Positions 1 through 7,232 of a DNA stretch of 9,013 bases are shown piece after piece; positions within the stretch are counted from its first letter, which is position 1, and each line of letters opens with the position of its first letter. Under the pieces are notes generated by a model, which worked only from the letters and a program-made list of their open reading frames with translations, was not told the origin of the DNA and did no database searches. Made by a program: the position numbers and the translations under genes. Origin of the DNA: Thermoleophilia bacterium (GTDB lineage Bacteria > Actinomycetota > Thermoleophilia > Miltoncostaeales > Miltoncostaeaceae); the NCBI GenBank assembly GCA_016463385.1, contig JAEMRL010000079.1, positions 1-9,013 on the forward strand, written 5' to 3'.

Positions 1-107
1 GCGGCCTGCGCAGGCGCCCGGCCGCGGCGGGGAGGATCGGGCCCCGTCTGTCGGCGCCCTGCCCGGCCACGCGCCCGACACACTGCACGCGGCGGCCTGC
101 TGCGCGG
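1..107. other. Left-edge non-coding flank downstream of acuC
   Basis: No coding signal is visible in this short GC-rich stretch, which lies downstream of the minus-strand acuC gene. It holds a perfect 12-bp palindrome, GCCTGCGCAGGC, at 4-15. A 9-nt direct repeat, GCGGCCTGC, occurs at 1-9 and 92-100. Neither forms a convincing intrinsic terminator with a T-rich tail for acuC. The 3' end of a neighbouring gene beyond the window cannot be excluded. Confidence 0.5.
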
Positions 108-1265
108 TCAGCGCAGGAAGAGGGCCCGGGCCTCGTCGACCACCCGGTCTCCCTCGACGTCGGCCCTCATCCGCTCCTCGGCCGGGACCTCCGGCTCGGG
201 ATCGTCGGACATGTGGCGCGGCAGCGGCACGCCCAGCATCTCCTCGCCGGGGCGCCACCACGATTCCGGGATGTCGTCATCGAGCTCCACCCCGAGCATC
301 TCCGCGAACAGGAGGGTCCAGGCCCGCGGGACCACCTGGAACGTGTAGCCGCCGCCGCCGAGCGCCACCCAGCGCCCCTTGGCCGTCGACGCGCGCGCCA
401 GCTGGTGCAGCGCGGCGTACGCGCGCGGGAACGTGGGCATCGTGACCTGGAGGTGCGCCAGCGGGTCGGCGTGGTGGGGGTCGGCGCCGTCCTGCGTCAC
501 GATCACGTCGGGCTCGAAGTCGAGCACCGCGTGGCAGATGACGTCCTCGATCGCGCGCAGGTAGGGGCGGTCGCCCGCGTAGGGCGGCAGGGGAACGTTG
601 ATCGCGGTGCCCTCCGCCGCGCCGACGCCGCGCTCGGCCAGGCCGCCGGTACCGGGGAACAGGTAGCGGCCGGTCTCGTGCACCGAGCACGTCAGGACGC
701 GCGGGTCCTCGAAGAAGATCCACTGGGTGCCGTCGCCGTGATGGACGTCGATGTCGATGTACGCGACGCGCTCGGCGCCCGCGTCGAGGAGCGCCTGGAT
801 CGCGACCGCGGTGTCGTTGTAGATGCAGAAGCCGGCCGCGCGGTTGGCCATGGCGTGGTGCAGGCCGCCCCCGGCGACGAAGGCCTGGTCGGCCCTCCCC
901 TCCCACACGGCCATCGCGCCCGCCACCGACGCGCCGCAGATCGCCGCAGCCGCCTCGTGCATGCCCGCGAACGCCGGCGTGTCGCCGCCCGCGGCGAGGC
1001 CCCACTGCCCGGCCTCCCACGCCGAGGCGAGCATGGGGTTGGCGCTGTAACGGCGCACCGCGGCGACGTAGGCCGGGGTGTGGACCCGCTCGATCATCGC
1101 GTCGGTCGCGGGCGCCGGCGTGACGGGCAGGACGTCGGGGTGCTCGTGGAGGCCGTACGCCCGGATCAGGTCGACCGCCAGCTGACGCCGCAACGGCGTC
1201 ATCGGGTGGTCGTCTCCGAGGTTGTACGTCGGTCCGCCCTCGGCGTGGACGAATGCGGTCGTCAC
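108..1265 (-). CDS. acuC: AcuC-like class I histone deacetylase family hydrolase
   Basis: This 385-residue protein is a zinc-dependent deacetylase of the arginase/deacetylase fold, cytoplasmic with no signal peptide. The active-site set is complete: the His pair in GGGLHHAM (H136, H137), zinc ligands D173 and H175 in DIDVHHGDG, the third ligand D262 in QDGADPHHADPL, and the catalytic Tyr Y307 in GGGGYT. Length and motifs match AcuC. In Bacillus, AcuC deacetylates and reactivates acetyl-CoA synthetase; that role is inferred here because no acs or acetyltransferase gene is in the window. The start is GTG at 1265-1263 (MTTAFVHAEG). It has only a weak AGG upstream, but a -10-like TAGGTT lies 6 nt before it, so a leaderless mRNA is likely. 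The C-terminal 50 residues (about 335-385) are charged and less conserved. Another acetyl-polyamine or acyl-lysine amidohydrolase of the same superfamily remains possible. Confidence 0.9.
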   Translation of the reverse strand: MTTAFVHAEGGPTYNLGDDHPMTPLRRQLAVDLIRAYGLHEHPDVLPVTPAPATDAMIERVHTPAYVAAVRRYSANPMLASAWEAGQWGLAAGGDTPAFAGMHEAAAAICGASVAGAMAVWEGRADQAFVAGGGLHHAMANRAAGFCIYNDTAVAIQALLDAGAERVAYIDIDVHHGDGTQWIFFEDPRVLTCSVHETGRYLFPGTGGLAERGVGAAEGTAINVPLPPYAGDRPYLRAIEDVICHAVLDFEPDVIVTQDGADPHHADPLAHLQVTMPTFPRAYAALHQLARASTAKGRWVALGGGGYTFQVVPRAWTLLFAEMLGVELDDDIPESWWRPGEEMLGVPLPRHMSDDPEPEVPAEERMRADVEGDRVVDEARALFLR

Positions 1266-1271
1266 AACCGC

Positions 1272-1277
1272 AACCTA
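1272..1277 (-). promoter_or_regulatory. -10 box of a leaderless promoter for acuC
   Basis: On the minus strand TAGGTT fits the actinobacterial TANNNT -10 pattern and is followed by 6 nt and then the GTG start codon. Transcription would therefore begin at or within a base or two of the start codon. No good -35 is seen: the hexamer at 17-nt spacing reads GTCTCG. The placement matches known leaderless genes, but activity is inferred. Confidence 0.45.
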
Positions 1278-1335
1278 TCCGACCGGAGGCCTCGCGAGAC
1301 CCGCCGGGGCGATGTCCTTCGACCCTTCCGGGCGG

Positions 1336-1353
1336 CCCGCGGGCCCCCGCGGG
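1336..1353 (-). terminator. GC-only hairpin directly after the YciI-like gene
   Basis: Two copies of the self-complementary octamer CCCGCGGG, separated by 2 nt, begin on the base after the stop codon of the YciI-like gene. As RNA they would fold into a 6-7 bp all-GC stem with a very tight loop. There is no T-tract, so it is either a weak or Rho-assisted terminator or a 3'-end stabilising hairpin for the nadE-protease-yciI transcript. Its location between that operon and the separately promoted acuC favours termination. Confidence 0.4.
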
Positions 1354-1644
1354 TCAGTCGCGCGAGCGGACGACCGTCCAGGGCTCGATGCGGCGGGCGG
1401 TGACCAGGCCCGCGACGACGTAGGGGTCGCCGTCGGCGTAGCGGGCGATCTCACCCTCGGGGACGTCACCGAACACGAACAGCGCGCCGGTCGGGGGGTC
1501 GCCGAGCGCGCCGGCCGAGAGCATCGAGCCGGAGGCGATCCACTCGTCGATGCGGGCCAGGTGGGACTCGCGGTACTCCCCGCGGCGCTCGAGGATGTCG
1601 GCCACGTAGTCGTAGACCAGGACGGCGTGGGGGCCGGTCGGCAT
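1354..1644 (-). CDS. YciI-like (YCII domain) small protein
   Basis: This 96-residue protein has the compact ferredoxin-like alpha/beta layout of the YCII family. The N-terminal strand (AVLVYDYV, about 7-14) is followed by a helix carrying H28, which with nearby D33 could be the His/Asp pair of the family's putative active site. Then come SMLSAGALGDPPTGALFVFG (about 40-59) and the signature-like DGDPYVVAGLV (71-81). It ends in the strand IEPWTVV. Family members have no firmly established reaction; some are fused to or act beside dehalogenases or dioxygenases. The ATG shares its first base with the last base of the protease stop codon (TGATG), so translation is probably coupled. Function here is unknown. 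Confidence 0.82.
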   Translation of the reverse strand: MPTGPHAVLVYDYVADILERRGEYRESHLARIDEWIASGSMLSAGALGDPPTGALFVFGDVPEGEIARYADGDPYVVAGLVTARRIEPWTVVRSRD

Positions 1645-3398
1645 CAGGGCTGCCGGGTGAGGCGGAGCGTGTAGGGGCCGCCGCCGCGCCGCGCGAATAC
1701 GTCGACGTAATGGACCCCGGCGCGCCGCGCGCGGTAGACGATCACCCCGGTCGGGCGCGTGCCCGGCCGGTAGTCGATCAGGTGCCGCTCGAGGTTGCCG
1801 TTCTCGGTGCCCACCGTGCGGGTGCCGGGGTCCCAGAGGTAGAGGTCGAGGCGCGGCTTGCCGTGGGTGAGGACCACCCGCAGGCGCTCGCCGCGCTTGA
1901 GACGCACCGCATAGACGTCCTCGGAGTCCTCGAACTGGTCGGCGCTCGCCGTGATCACCAGCGGCTGCCCGCCCTCGTTGAGGCGCGTCGGGCCGGCGAG
2001 CCACTTGATGTCGTCGTTGACCTCGGCCGTGTCGTCCTCGGGGCCCTGCAGGGAGACGGCCGCCCGCGGGTTGACGACGCCGAAGCCGCTCGTGTTGTCG
2101 CGGCCGGAGGTGCCGATGTCGGTCGCGGTGTTCTTCAGGTGGCGGGCGAGCTGGTAGGGGCTGAGGGCGCCCCCGTTCGCGGCCTGCACCAGGGCCGCCA
2201 CGCCGGCGACGTAGGGCGCCGCCATCGAGGTGCCGTCCTTGAGGGCGTAGCCGGGGGCGACGACGCGCTCGTTCACCCGCCGCGGCACGCTCGAGAGGAT
2301 GTTGACGCCCGGGGCGATCACGTCGACCGTGCGGTTGTGGTTCGAGAAGGTCGCGGCGCCGAAGGGCCGCGGGCAGTCGAAGGTCACGATCCCGTCGCAC
2401 TGCGCGCCCACGCCGAGGACGCGGCGGTAGCCGGCGGGGAAGTTCAGCGCGTTGACGTCCTGGCCCTGGTTGCCGACCGAGGCGACGATCAGCGCACCGC
2501 GGGCCGTGGCCCAGAAGACGGTGTCCTGGAAGGCCTGCGAGTAGCCCGGTCCGCCGGCCGAGATGTTGATCACCTTCGCGCCGTTGAGGACCGCATGGCG
2601 GATGCCGCGCATCATCGTCTCGTCGGTGCTGCTGCCGTCGCGGTCGGCGATCTGCACCGGGATGACGGGGGCGGCGGCGGCGACGGCCGGCGCGACGCCG
2701 ACGATGCCGACGCCGTTGGCCGGCGCGGCGGCGATGCCGGCCACGTGGGTGCCGTGTCCCGAGAGCCCGTGGTCGCCGGCGTCCGCGTCACCGCGGAGGG
2801 TGCTACGGGGGGCGACCAGCGGGCTGGCCGGTCCGCCCCACTCCTCGTGGGTCGTGTCGACGCCGCTGTCGAGGATGGCGATCGCCGGACGCGGGCCGAG
2901 GGTGATCAGGTCGGCGCCCCAGGTGGACCCCCCGAGGAGGCCCCACTGCGACGCGGGCGTGAAGAACGGGTCGGTGACCGCCGGCGCGGCCCCCGGTGCC
3001 GTGGGCGGCGCGGGACGGTCGGCGGTGCGCCGGGTGAGCGACCACTCGGCGCCCGCCACCCGGGCGCGCGTCAGCGCGCGCTCGCGGGCCGACGCGGGTG
3101 CCGCCGGCGACAGGCCCCAGACGCCGGCCTCGGGGACGACCGGCGCGAGCTCGCCGAGGCCGGCGAGGCGCGACTCGGCGGTGGCGCGGGAGGGGGCGTC
3201 GCTGAACGTCACCAGCAGGCGCGAGGCGCCGGGCAGCGTGCGTGCGAACTCCACCCGCGGCGCGGCGCCGGCGGCGGTGCCGGGCGCGGGCTTGGCCGGG
3301 CCGGGCGCGGCGGCTGCCGTGGCCGTGAAAGCGGCTCCGCAGAGCGTGAGGGCGGCGGCGAGGGCCGCGGTGCGGCGGCTGATGCGGTTACTGGACAT
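1644..3398 (-). CDS. Secreted subtilisin-family (S8) serine protease with C-terminal PPC-like domain
   Basis: This 584-residue exported protease keeps the full S8 triad: D177 in AILDSGVD, H215 in GHGTHVAG and S391 in DGTSMAAP, with oxyanion-hole Asn N310 in VASVGNQG. Residues 1-31 are a signal peptide (RISRR, hydrophobic core, alanine-rich cleavage zone). The SRR pair is only a poor Tat motif. Residues about 48-125 look like an I9-type inhibitory propeptide. The catalytic domain runs from about 145 to 450. Residues about 455-584 are beta-rich and resemble a bacterial pre-peptidase C-terminal domain (DVYAVRLKRGERLRVVLT, LDLYLWDPG). C334 and C342 could form a disulfide. The ATG lies 11 nt inside the end of nadE with only a weak GAG upstream, suggesting translational coupling. 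A secreted nutritional or processing protease is likely; the substrate is unknown. Confidence 0.93.
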   Translation of the reverse strand: MSSNRISRRTAALAAALTLCGAAFTATAAAAPGPAKPAPGTAAGAAPRVEFARTLPGASRLLVTFSDAPSRATAESRLAGLGELAPVVPEAGVWGLSPAAPASARERALTRARVAGAEWSLTRRTADRPAPPTAPGAAPAVTDPFFTPASQWGLLGGSTWGADLITLGPRPAIAILDSGVDTTHEEWGGPASPLVAPRSTLRGDADAGDHGLSGHGTHVAGIAAAPANGVGIVGVAPAVAAAAPVIPVQIADRDGSSTDETMMRGIRHAVLNGAKVINISAGGPGYSQAFQDTVFWATARGALIVASVGNQGQDVNALNFPAGYRRVLGVGAQCDGIVTFDCPRPFGAATFSNHNRTVDVIAPGVNILSSVPRRVNERVVAPGYALKDGTSMAAPYVAGVAALVQAANGGALSPYQLARHLKNTATDIGTSGRDNTSGFGVVNPRAAVSLQGPEDDTAEVNDDIKWLAGPTRLNEGGQPLVITASADQFEDSEDVYAVRLKRGERLRVVLTHGKPRLDLYLWDPGTRTVGTENGNLERHLIDYRPGTRPTGVIVYRARRAGVHYVDVFARRGGGPYTLRLTRQP

Positions 3399-5094
3399 GA
3401 CGGCTCGTGATGGGCATTCGACGGTCGCGCCCGAATGCCCTTGGAGTGATCTTGATCCCGACCGGCCCCTGGCGCCGCTTGTACTCGGCCCGGTCGACCA
3501 TCCGGATCACGTCGGCGACGACCCGCTCCGGATGTCCCTGTCCGACGATCTGACCCGGCTCGAGCCCGCGCTCGACGTATCCCTCGAGGATCGCATCCAG
3601 CACGTCATACGGGGGAAGGCTGTCCGTGTCGAGCTGGTCGGGTCGCAATTCGGCCGTGGGCGGGCGCTGGATCGTCTCCTCGGGGATCACCTCGCGCCCC
3701 TCGGAGGCGTTGCGCCAGCGGCTGAGCCGGTAGACCCAGGTCTTGGAGAGGTCGCGCAGCGGCGCGAAGCCGCCGACCATGTCGCCGTAGAGCGTGCTGT
3801 AGCCGACCGACATCTCGCTCTTGTTGCCGGTCGCCAGAACGAGCGGGCCGAGCTTGTTGGAGAGCGCCATCAGGAGGGTGCCGCGGGCGCGGGCCTGCAG
3901 GTTCTCCTCGGTGATGTCGGGCGGCCGGCCGGCGAGCGGCTCGGCGAGGGCGTCCTCGAAGGCGTCCACGACCGCGGAGATCGGGACGGCGATCAGGCGG
4001 ATCGCCAGCGACTCGGCGAGCGCCTCGGCGCCCGCGAGGCTCACCGGCGAGGAGTGGGCCGACGGCAGCGCCACCCCGGTCACGCGCTCCGGGCCCAGGG
4101 CGTCGGCCGCGAGCGCGGCGGTGAGGGCGGAGTCGATGCCGCCCGAGAGGCCGATCAGCACGCCCGGGAAGCCGTTCTTGCCCACGTAGTCGCGGATGCC
4201 GACCACGAGCGCTGCCCACACCTCGGCCTCGTCGCGGAGCGCGTCCGCGCGCACCGGGGCGACGGGCGCGGCGGGCTCCGGAGCCCGGGCGACGATGCGC
4301 AGGGTGCGCTCGGGCGGGGCGCCGGGCAGGCGGCGCGAGAGGGGCTCGCGGAGCCGGCGGCGGGCGGACATGCCGGGGTCGATGTCGGCGATCAGGAGAT
4401 GGGCCGCGAACTGGGGGGCGCGCGCCACGAGCTCGCCGGAGGCGTCGAAGACGGCCGAGCGCCCGTCGAAGACCAGCTCGTCCTGGCCGCCCACCTGGTT
4501 GCAGAAGGCGAGGGCGGCCGCGCAGTCGTCGGCCCGGGTGGCGAGCATCGCCTCCCGGCGGTCGCCCTTGCCCCGGTGGTAGGGCGAGGCCGAGATGCAG
4601 CAGACGAGGTCCACCCGGGCGGCGGCGAGATCGGAGGCGACCGGGCTGGGGTACCAGATGTCCTCGCAGACGGCGAGGCCGATCCTGGTGCCGTTGACCT
4701 CCAGCACCATCGGGGCGTCGCCGGCGCGGAAGTAGCGGGCCTCGTCGAACACGCCGTAGTTGGGCAGGAAACGCTTGTGGTAGACGGCCTGGACGCGGCC
4801 GTCGGCCACCACCGCCGCCGCGTTGTGGCAGTCGCCGTTCCACTCGGGGAACCCGATCACGGCGACGCCGGTCCGCACCGTGGCCGCCACGCGGTCGAGG
4901 GCCTCGCGCGCGGACGCCGCGAAGGCCGGCCGCAGCAGGAGGTCCTCCGGCGGGTACCCCGTGATGGCGAGCTCCGGCACGAGGGTCACGTCAGCGCCGG
5001 CGCCGGCGGCGTCGGCGAGGGCCGCCGCGATCATCTCGGCGTTGCCGTCGATGTCTCCGACGACGGTGTTCAGCTGTGCCAGGGCGACTCGGAT
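3388..5094 (-). CDS. nadE: Glutamine-dependent NAD+ synthetase, start uncertain (apparent ATC)
   Basis: This enzyme makes NAD+ from nicotinic acid adenine dinucleotide, ATP and glutamine in the cytoplasm. Counting from the apparent start at 5094 it has 568 residues. An N-terminal nitrilase-type glutaminase domain carries catalytic E41 (VPELAITGYP), K107 (VYHKRFLPNYG) and C143 (LAVCEDIWYP). The C-terminal synthetase domain has the SGGIDS P-loop (317-322) and the conserved stretches LATGNKSEMSVGYSTLYGDM, RPPTAELRPDQ and YKRRQGP. The family normally begins with Met followed by a strand such as RVALAQLN. Here that strand is present, but the codon before it is ATC (5094-5092), with GGGA about 10 nt upstream. 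No ATG, GTG or TTG occurs in frame between the upstream stop at 5220-5218 and the ATG at 5034. Starting at 5034 would delete the first core strand. It is the first gene of the overlapping operon. Confidence 0.93.
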   Translation of the reverse strand: MRVALAQLNTVVGDIDGNAEMIAAALADAAGAGADVTLVPELAITGYPPEDLLLRPAFAASAREALDRVAATVRTGVAVIGFPEWNGDCHNAAAVVADGRVQAVYHKRFLPNYGVFDEARYFRAGDAPMVLEVNGTRIGLAVCEDIWYPSPVASDLAAARVDLVCCISASPYHRGKGDRREAMLATRADDCAAALAFCNQVGGQDELVFDGRSAVFDASGELVARAPQFAAHLLIADIDPGMSARRRLREPLSRRLPGAPPERTLRIVARAPEPAAPVAPVRADALRDEAEVWAALVVGIRDYVGKNGFPGVLIGLSGGIDSALTAALAADALGPERVTGVALPSAHSSPVSLAGAEALAESLAIRLIAVPISAVVDAFEDALAEPLAGRPPDITEENLQARARGTLLMALSNKLGPLVLATGNKSEMSVGYSTLYGDMVGGFAPLRDLSKTWVYRLSRWRNASEGREVIPEETIQRPPTAELRPDQLDTDSLPPYDVLDAILEGYVERGLEPGQIVGQGHPERVVADVIRMVDRAEYKRRQGPVGIKITPRAFGRDRRMPITSRHVQ

Positions 5095-5212
5095 GTGTCT
5101 GATGTCCCGCGGTGGTGGGTGGTCTACGGCTCCGGGCGGACCGCCGTGCGCGGGGCGTTCTGCGTCCGGTGTTCCCGACGACCCGCGGCTCGGCTGCGGG
5201 GCCCGGGAGCGG

Positions 5213-5218
5213 TAAGCT
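5213..5218 (+). promoter_or_regulatory. Possible -10 box for the zinc-ribbon gene
   Basis: TAAGCT fits TANNNT and is the best -10 candidate on the plus strand between the divergent nadE and zinc-ribbon genes (5095-5291). The hexamer 17 nt upstream (TCGGCT) is a poor -35. Initiation around 5224-5226 would give a leader of about 67 nt before the ATG at 5292. No convincing minus-strand promoter for nadE was found in the same interval. Confidence 0.3.
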
Positions 5219-5291
5219 CACGGATGACAACGATACGCCTCGCGGGCGGGCGCGCGCTGCCCACCCGAACGGCGACGAGCGGGGAGTTCGA

Positions 5292-5693
5292 ATGGGAAGT
5301 CTGCCACCTCAGCGTCGTCAGGCGGGTGGCCCCGGGGGCGGACCCGGCGGCCGTGCCGGACGGACCAACCTGAGCCCCAAGGAGGGCGCCGAGGAGGCCG
5401 AGCGCCGCCTGGGCAAGCCGTGCTTCCACGCGGGGCAGAAGGTGCAGGGCACCTACGCCTGCGTCGCGTGCCAGTTCCAGATCCGCAACCGCGGCACCCT
5501 CCCGACATGCCCCGATTGCGGGGAGATCGTGTGGGCGTACATGGAGAGCGGCCCGCGTCCGGTGCCCGAGGGCGACCAGCCCGGCGCGCAGGCACCGGCA
5601 CCCGCGGCGGCCCCCGGGCCGACCGTCGAGGAGGGCGTGAAGCTCGAGTCCCCGAGCGTCACCGTGACCGAGGGAGTGAAGCTCCAGCCCTGA
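5292..5693 (+). CDS. Small zinc-ribbon protein with repeat-bearing disordered tail
   Basis: This 133-residue protein was not recognised as a named family. Residues 1-30 are Gly/Arg/Pro-rich and probably disordered. Residues about 41-85 form a rubredoxin-type zinc ribbon with two knuckles, CVAC (C57, C60) and CPDC (C73, C76), in the pattern G-Y-C-x2-C ... LP-x-CP-x-CG, similar to DUF1451-like zinc ribbons. C44 and H46 are extra potential ligands. A Pro/Ala linker (about 88-112) leads to a tail in which EGVKL occurs twice, at 114-118 and 127-131. ATG 5292 is chosen because GGGGAG lies 5 nt upstream and the open frame further upstream has no protein-like composition. Nucleic-acid or protein binding is possible, but nothing here shows which. 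Confidence 0.8.
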   Translation: MGSLPPQRRQAGGPGGGPGGRAGRTNLSPKEGAEEAERRLGKPCFHAGQKVQGTYACVACQFQIRNRGTLPTCPDCGEIVWAYMESGPRPVPEGDQPGAQAPAPAAAPGPTVEEGVKLESPSVTVTEGVKLQP

Positions 5694-5842
5694 CCCGCGG
5701 AACCGGCTCCCGCGCCTCCCTCACACATTGCGAACAGAGTGACGCAAACCTCTTACCCATCCACCGCGGGCCCCACATTCGAGCGACTCACGATCCACCC
5801 CATCACGGTGCGCCCATCGGGCCACCGGTCACTGGAGGTGGA

Positions 5843-6385
5843 GTGATCCGTCGCGCGTTGACCATCGTCGTCGTCCTCATGCTGCTGGTCCCCGCGCTGG
5901 CCGAGGCGAAGAACGCCCACTCCAAGCGGACGGGCAACCGGGTCCCCTCGGCGCAGCTCGCCGCCTCGGGCAGCGGGGCGATGACGGTCGTCGGCCGGAT
6001 GTCGGTGTACGGGACCATCCCCGAATGGGGGTCGGTGGTCATCCTCGACCGGGCCGGCGACGCGCAAGCGCACCTGGCCGGTCAGCCGCAGCAGTTCTCC
6101 CGGGGGCGCGTGCGCGTCGTCCGGGTGCGTCAGGCGGCGGGGCTGCTCTTCGTGAAGGGGTCCAACCTCACGGTGACCGTCCTCGGGGTCGACCTTTCCT
6201 TCTCGGTCGCCGGCAACGGGCGCGCGAAGCTGCTGGGGACCGGCGTCTACACGCTCAACTCCGATCCGGAGAAGAGCTGGGCGCGCACCTGGTTCGCCGT
6301 GGCCCCCTCCTCCTCCGCCTCCGCCCGACGAAGGAGCGCAGAACGGTGCACACGATGCTCGCCAGCGGCGGTTCCGCAGCACTGA
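5843..6385 (+). CDS. Secreted, probably beta-rich protein of unknown function
   Basis: This 180-residue protein belongs to no family I recognise. The start is GTG 5843, with GGAGGT ending 3 nt before it. Residues 1-22 are a clear signal peptide (basic IRR, hydrophobic core, cleavage near ALA-EA). Residues about 43-148 alternate short beta-type strands with glycine turns (GSGAMTVVGRMSVYG, WGSVVILDR, GNGRAKLLGTGVY), suggesting a small beta sandwich or barrel. No enzyme motif is visible. The last 25 or so residues (SSSASARRRSAERCTRC...) change abruptly to Ser/Arg/Cys-rich. In the third reading frame the same DNA from about 6302 reads as a run of prolines followed by DEGAQN, so a frame slip near the CCCCC at 6302-6306 is conceivable. 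It lies 149 nt after the zinc-ribbon gene and is probably expressed separately. Confidence 0.75.
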   Translation: MIRRALTIVVVLMLLVPALAEAKNAHSKRTGNRVPSAQLAASGSGAMTVVGRMSVYGTIPEWGSVVILDRAGDAQAHLAGQPQQFSRGRVRVVRVRQAAGLLFVKGSNLTVTVLGVDLSFSVAGNGRAKLLGTGVYTLNSDPEKSWARTWFAVAPSSSASARRRSAERCTRCSPAAVPQH

Positions 6386-6392
6386 CCACCCG

Positions 6393-6415
6393 GGCCGGCG
6401 CGTCCGCGCGCGGCC
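6393..6415 (+). terminator. Terminator-like hairpin after the secreted-protein gene
   Basis: GGCCG (6393-6397) pairs with CGGCC (6411-6415), and CGCG (6399-6402) pairs with CGCG (6407-6410). G6398 is bulged and the loop is TCCG. The hairpin begins 7 nt after the stop codon. It lacks a T-tract (TGTCAT follows), as is common in GC-rich actinobacteria. Confidence 0.4.
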
Positions 6416-6489
6416 TGTCATGAGCTCCGCACTGTCCCCCCCGGCCCGTCTCGGCGCCCCGACGGCGCGGGCGCGCGGTGCGTCGATGG

Positions 6490-6518
6490 TGGACCGCGCC
6501 ACGCCGCGCGACTACCAT
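6490..6518 (+). promoter_or_regulatory. Leaderless promoter of the two-component operon
   Basis: A -35-like TGGACC (6490-6495; 4 of 6 matches to TTGACA) is followed by exactly 17 nt and a -10 TACCAT (6513-6518, fits TANNNT). The ATG of the response regulator begins 9 nt after the -10, so transcription should start at or just before the start codon. No Shine-Dalgarno sequence precedes that ATG, which agrees with a leaderless mRNA. This is the clearest promoter in the window. Confidence 0.6.
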
Positions 6519-6527
6519 CGGGCGCCG

Positions 6528-7228
<701 letters not shown>

Positions 7229-7232
<4 letters not shown>

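Noticed and set aside
213..1403. Long plus-strand open frame opposite acuC
   Set aside because: Arg/Gly/Val-rich composition with no motif; it mirrors the third-position GC bias of the well-supported gene on the other strand.
3330..3341. Lipobox (LTLC) in the protease signal peptide
   Set aside because: The residue before Cys is Leu, not Gly/Ala/Ser, and an alanine-rich ordinary cleavage zone follows; lipoprotein anchoring is unlikely.
5112..5291. N-terminal extension of the zinc-ribbon protein to an ATG at 5112
   Set aside because: It would start inside the nadE promoter side, has shadow-like composition and no ribosome-binding site; ATG 5292 has GGGGAG at good spacing.
1710..5373. Very long plus-strand open frames (1710-3410 and 2563-5373) opposite the protease and nadE
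   Set aside because: They lie antisense to genes with complete catalytic motifs and have low-complexity composition typical of shadow frames in GC-rich DNA.
5728..5759. Possible promoter TTGCGA ... TTACCC before the secreted-protein gene
   Set aside because: No hexamer at 16-18 nt spacing fits TANNNT; too weak to list as a feature.
6420..6527. Response regulator start at ATG 6420
   Set aside because: Adds 36 low-complexity residues not typical of the family and lies upstream of a well-formed promoter that ends at ATG 6528.
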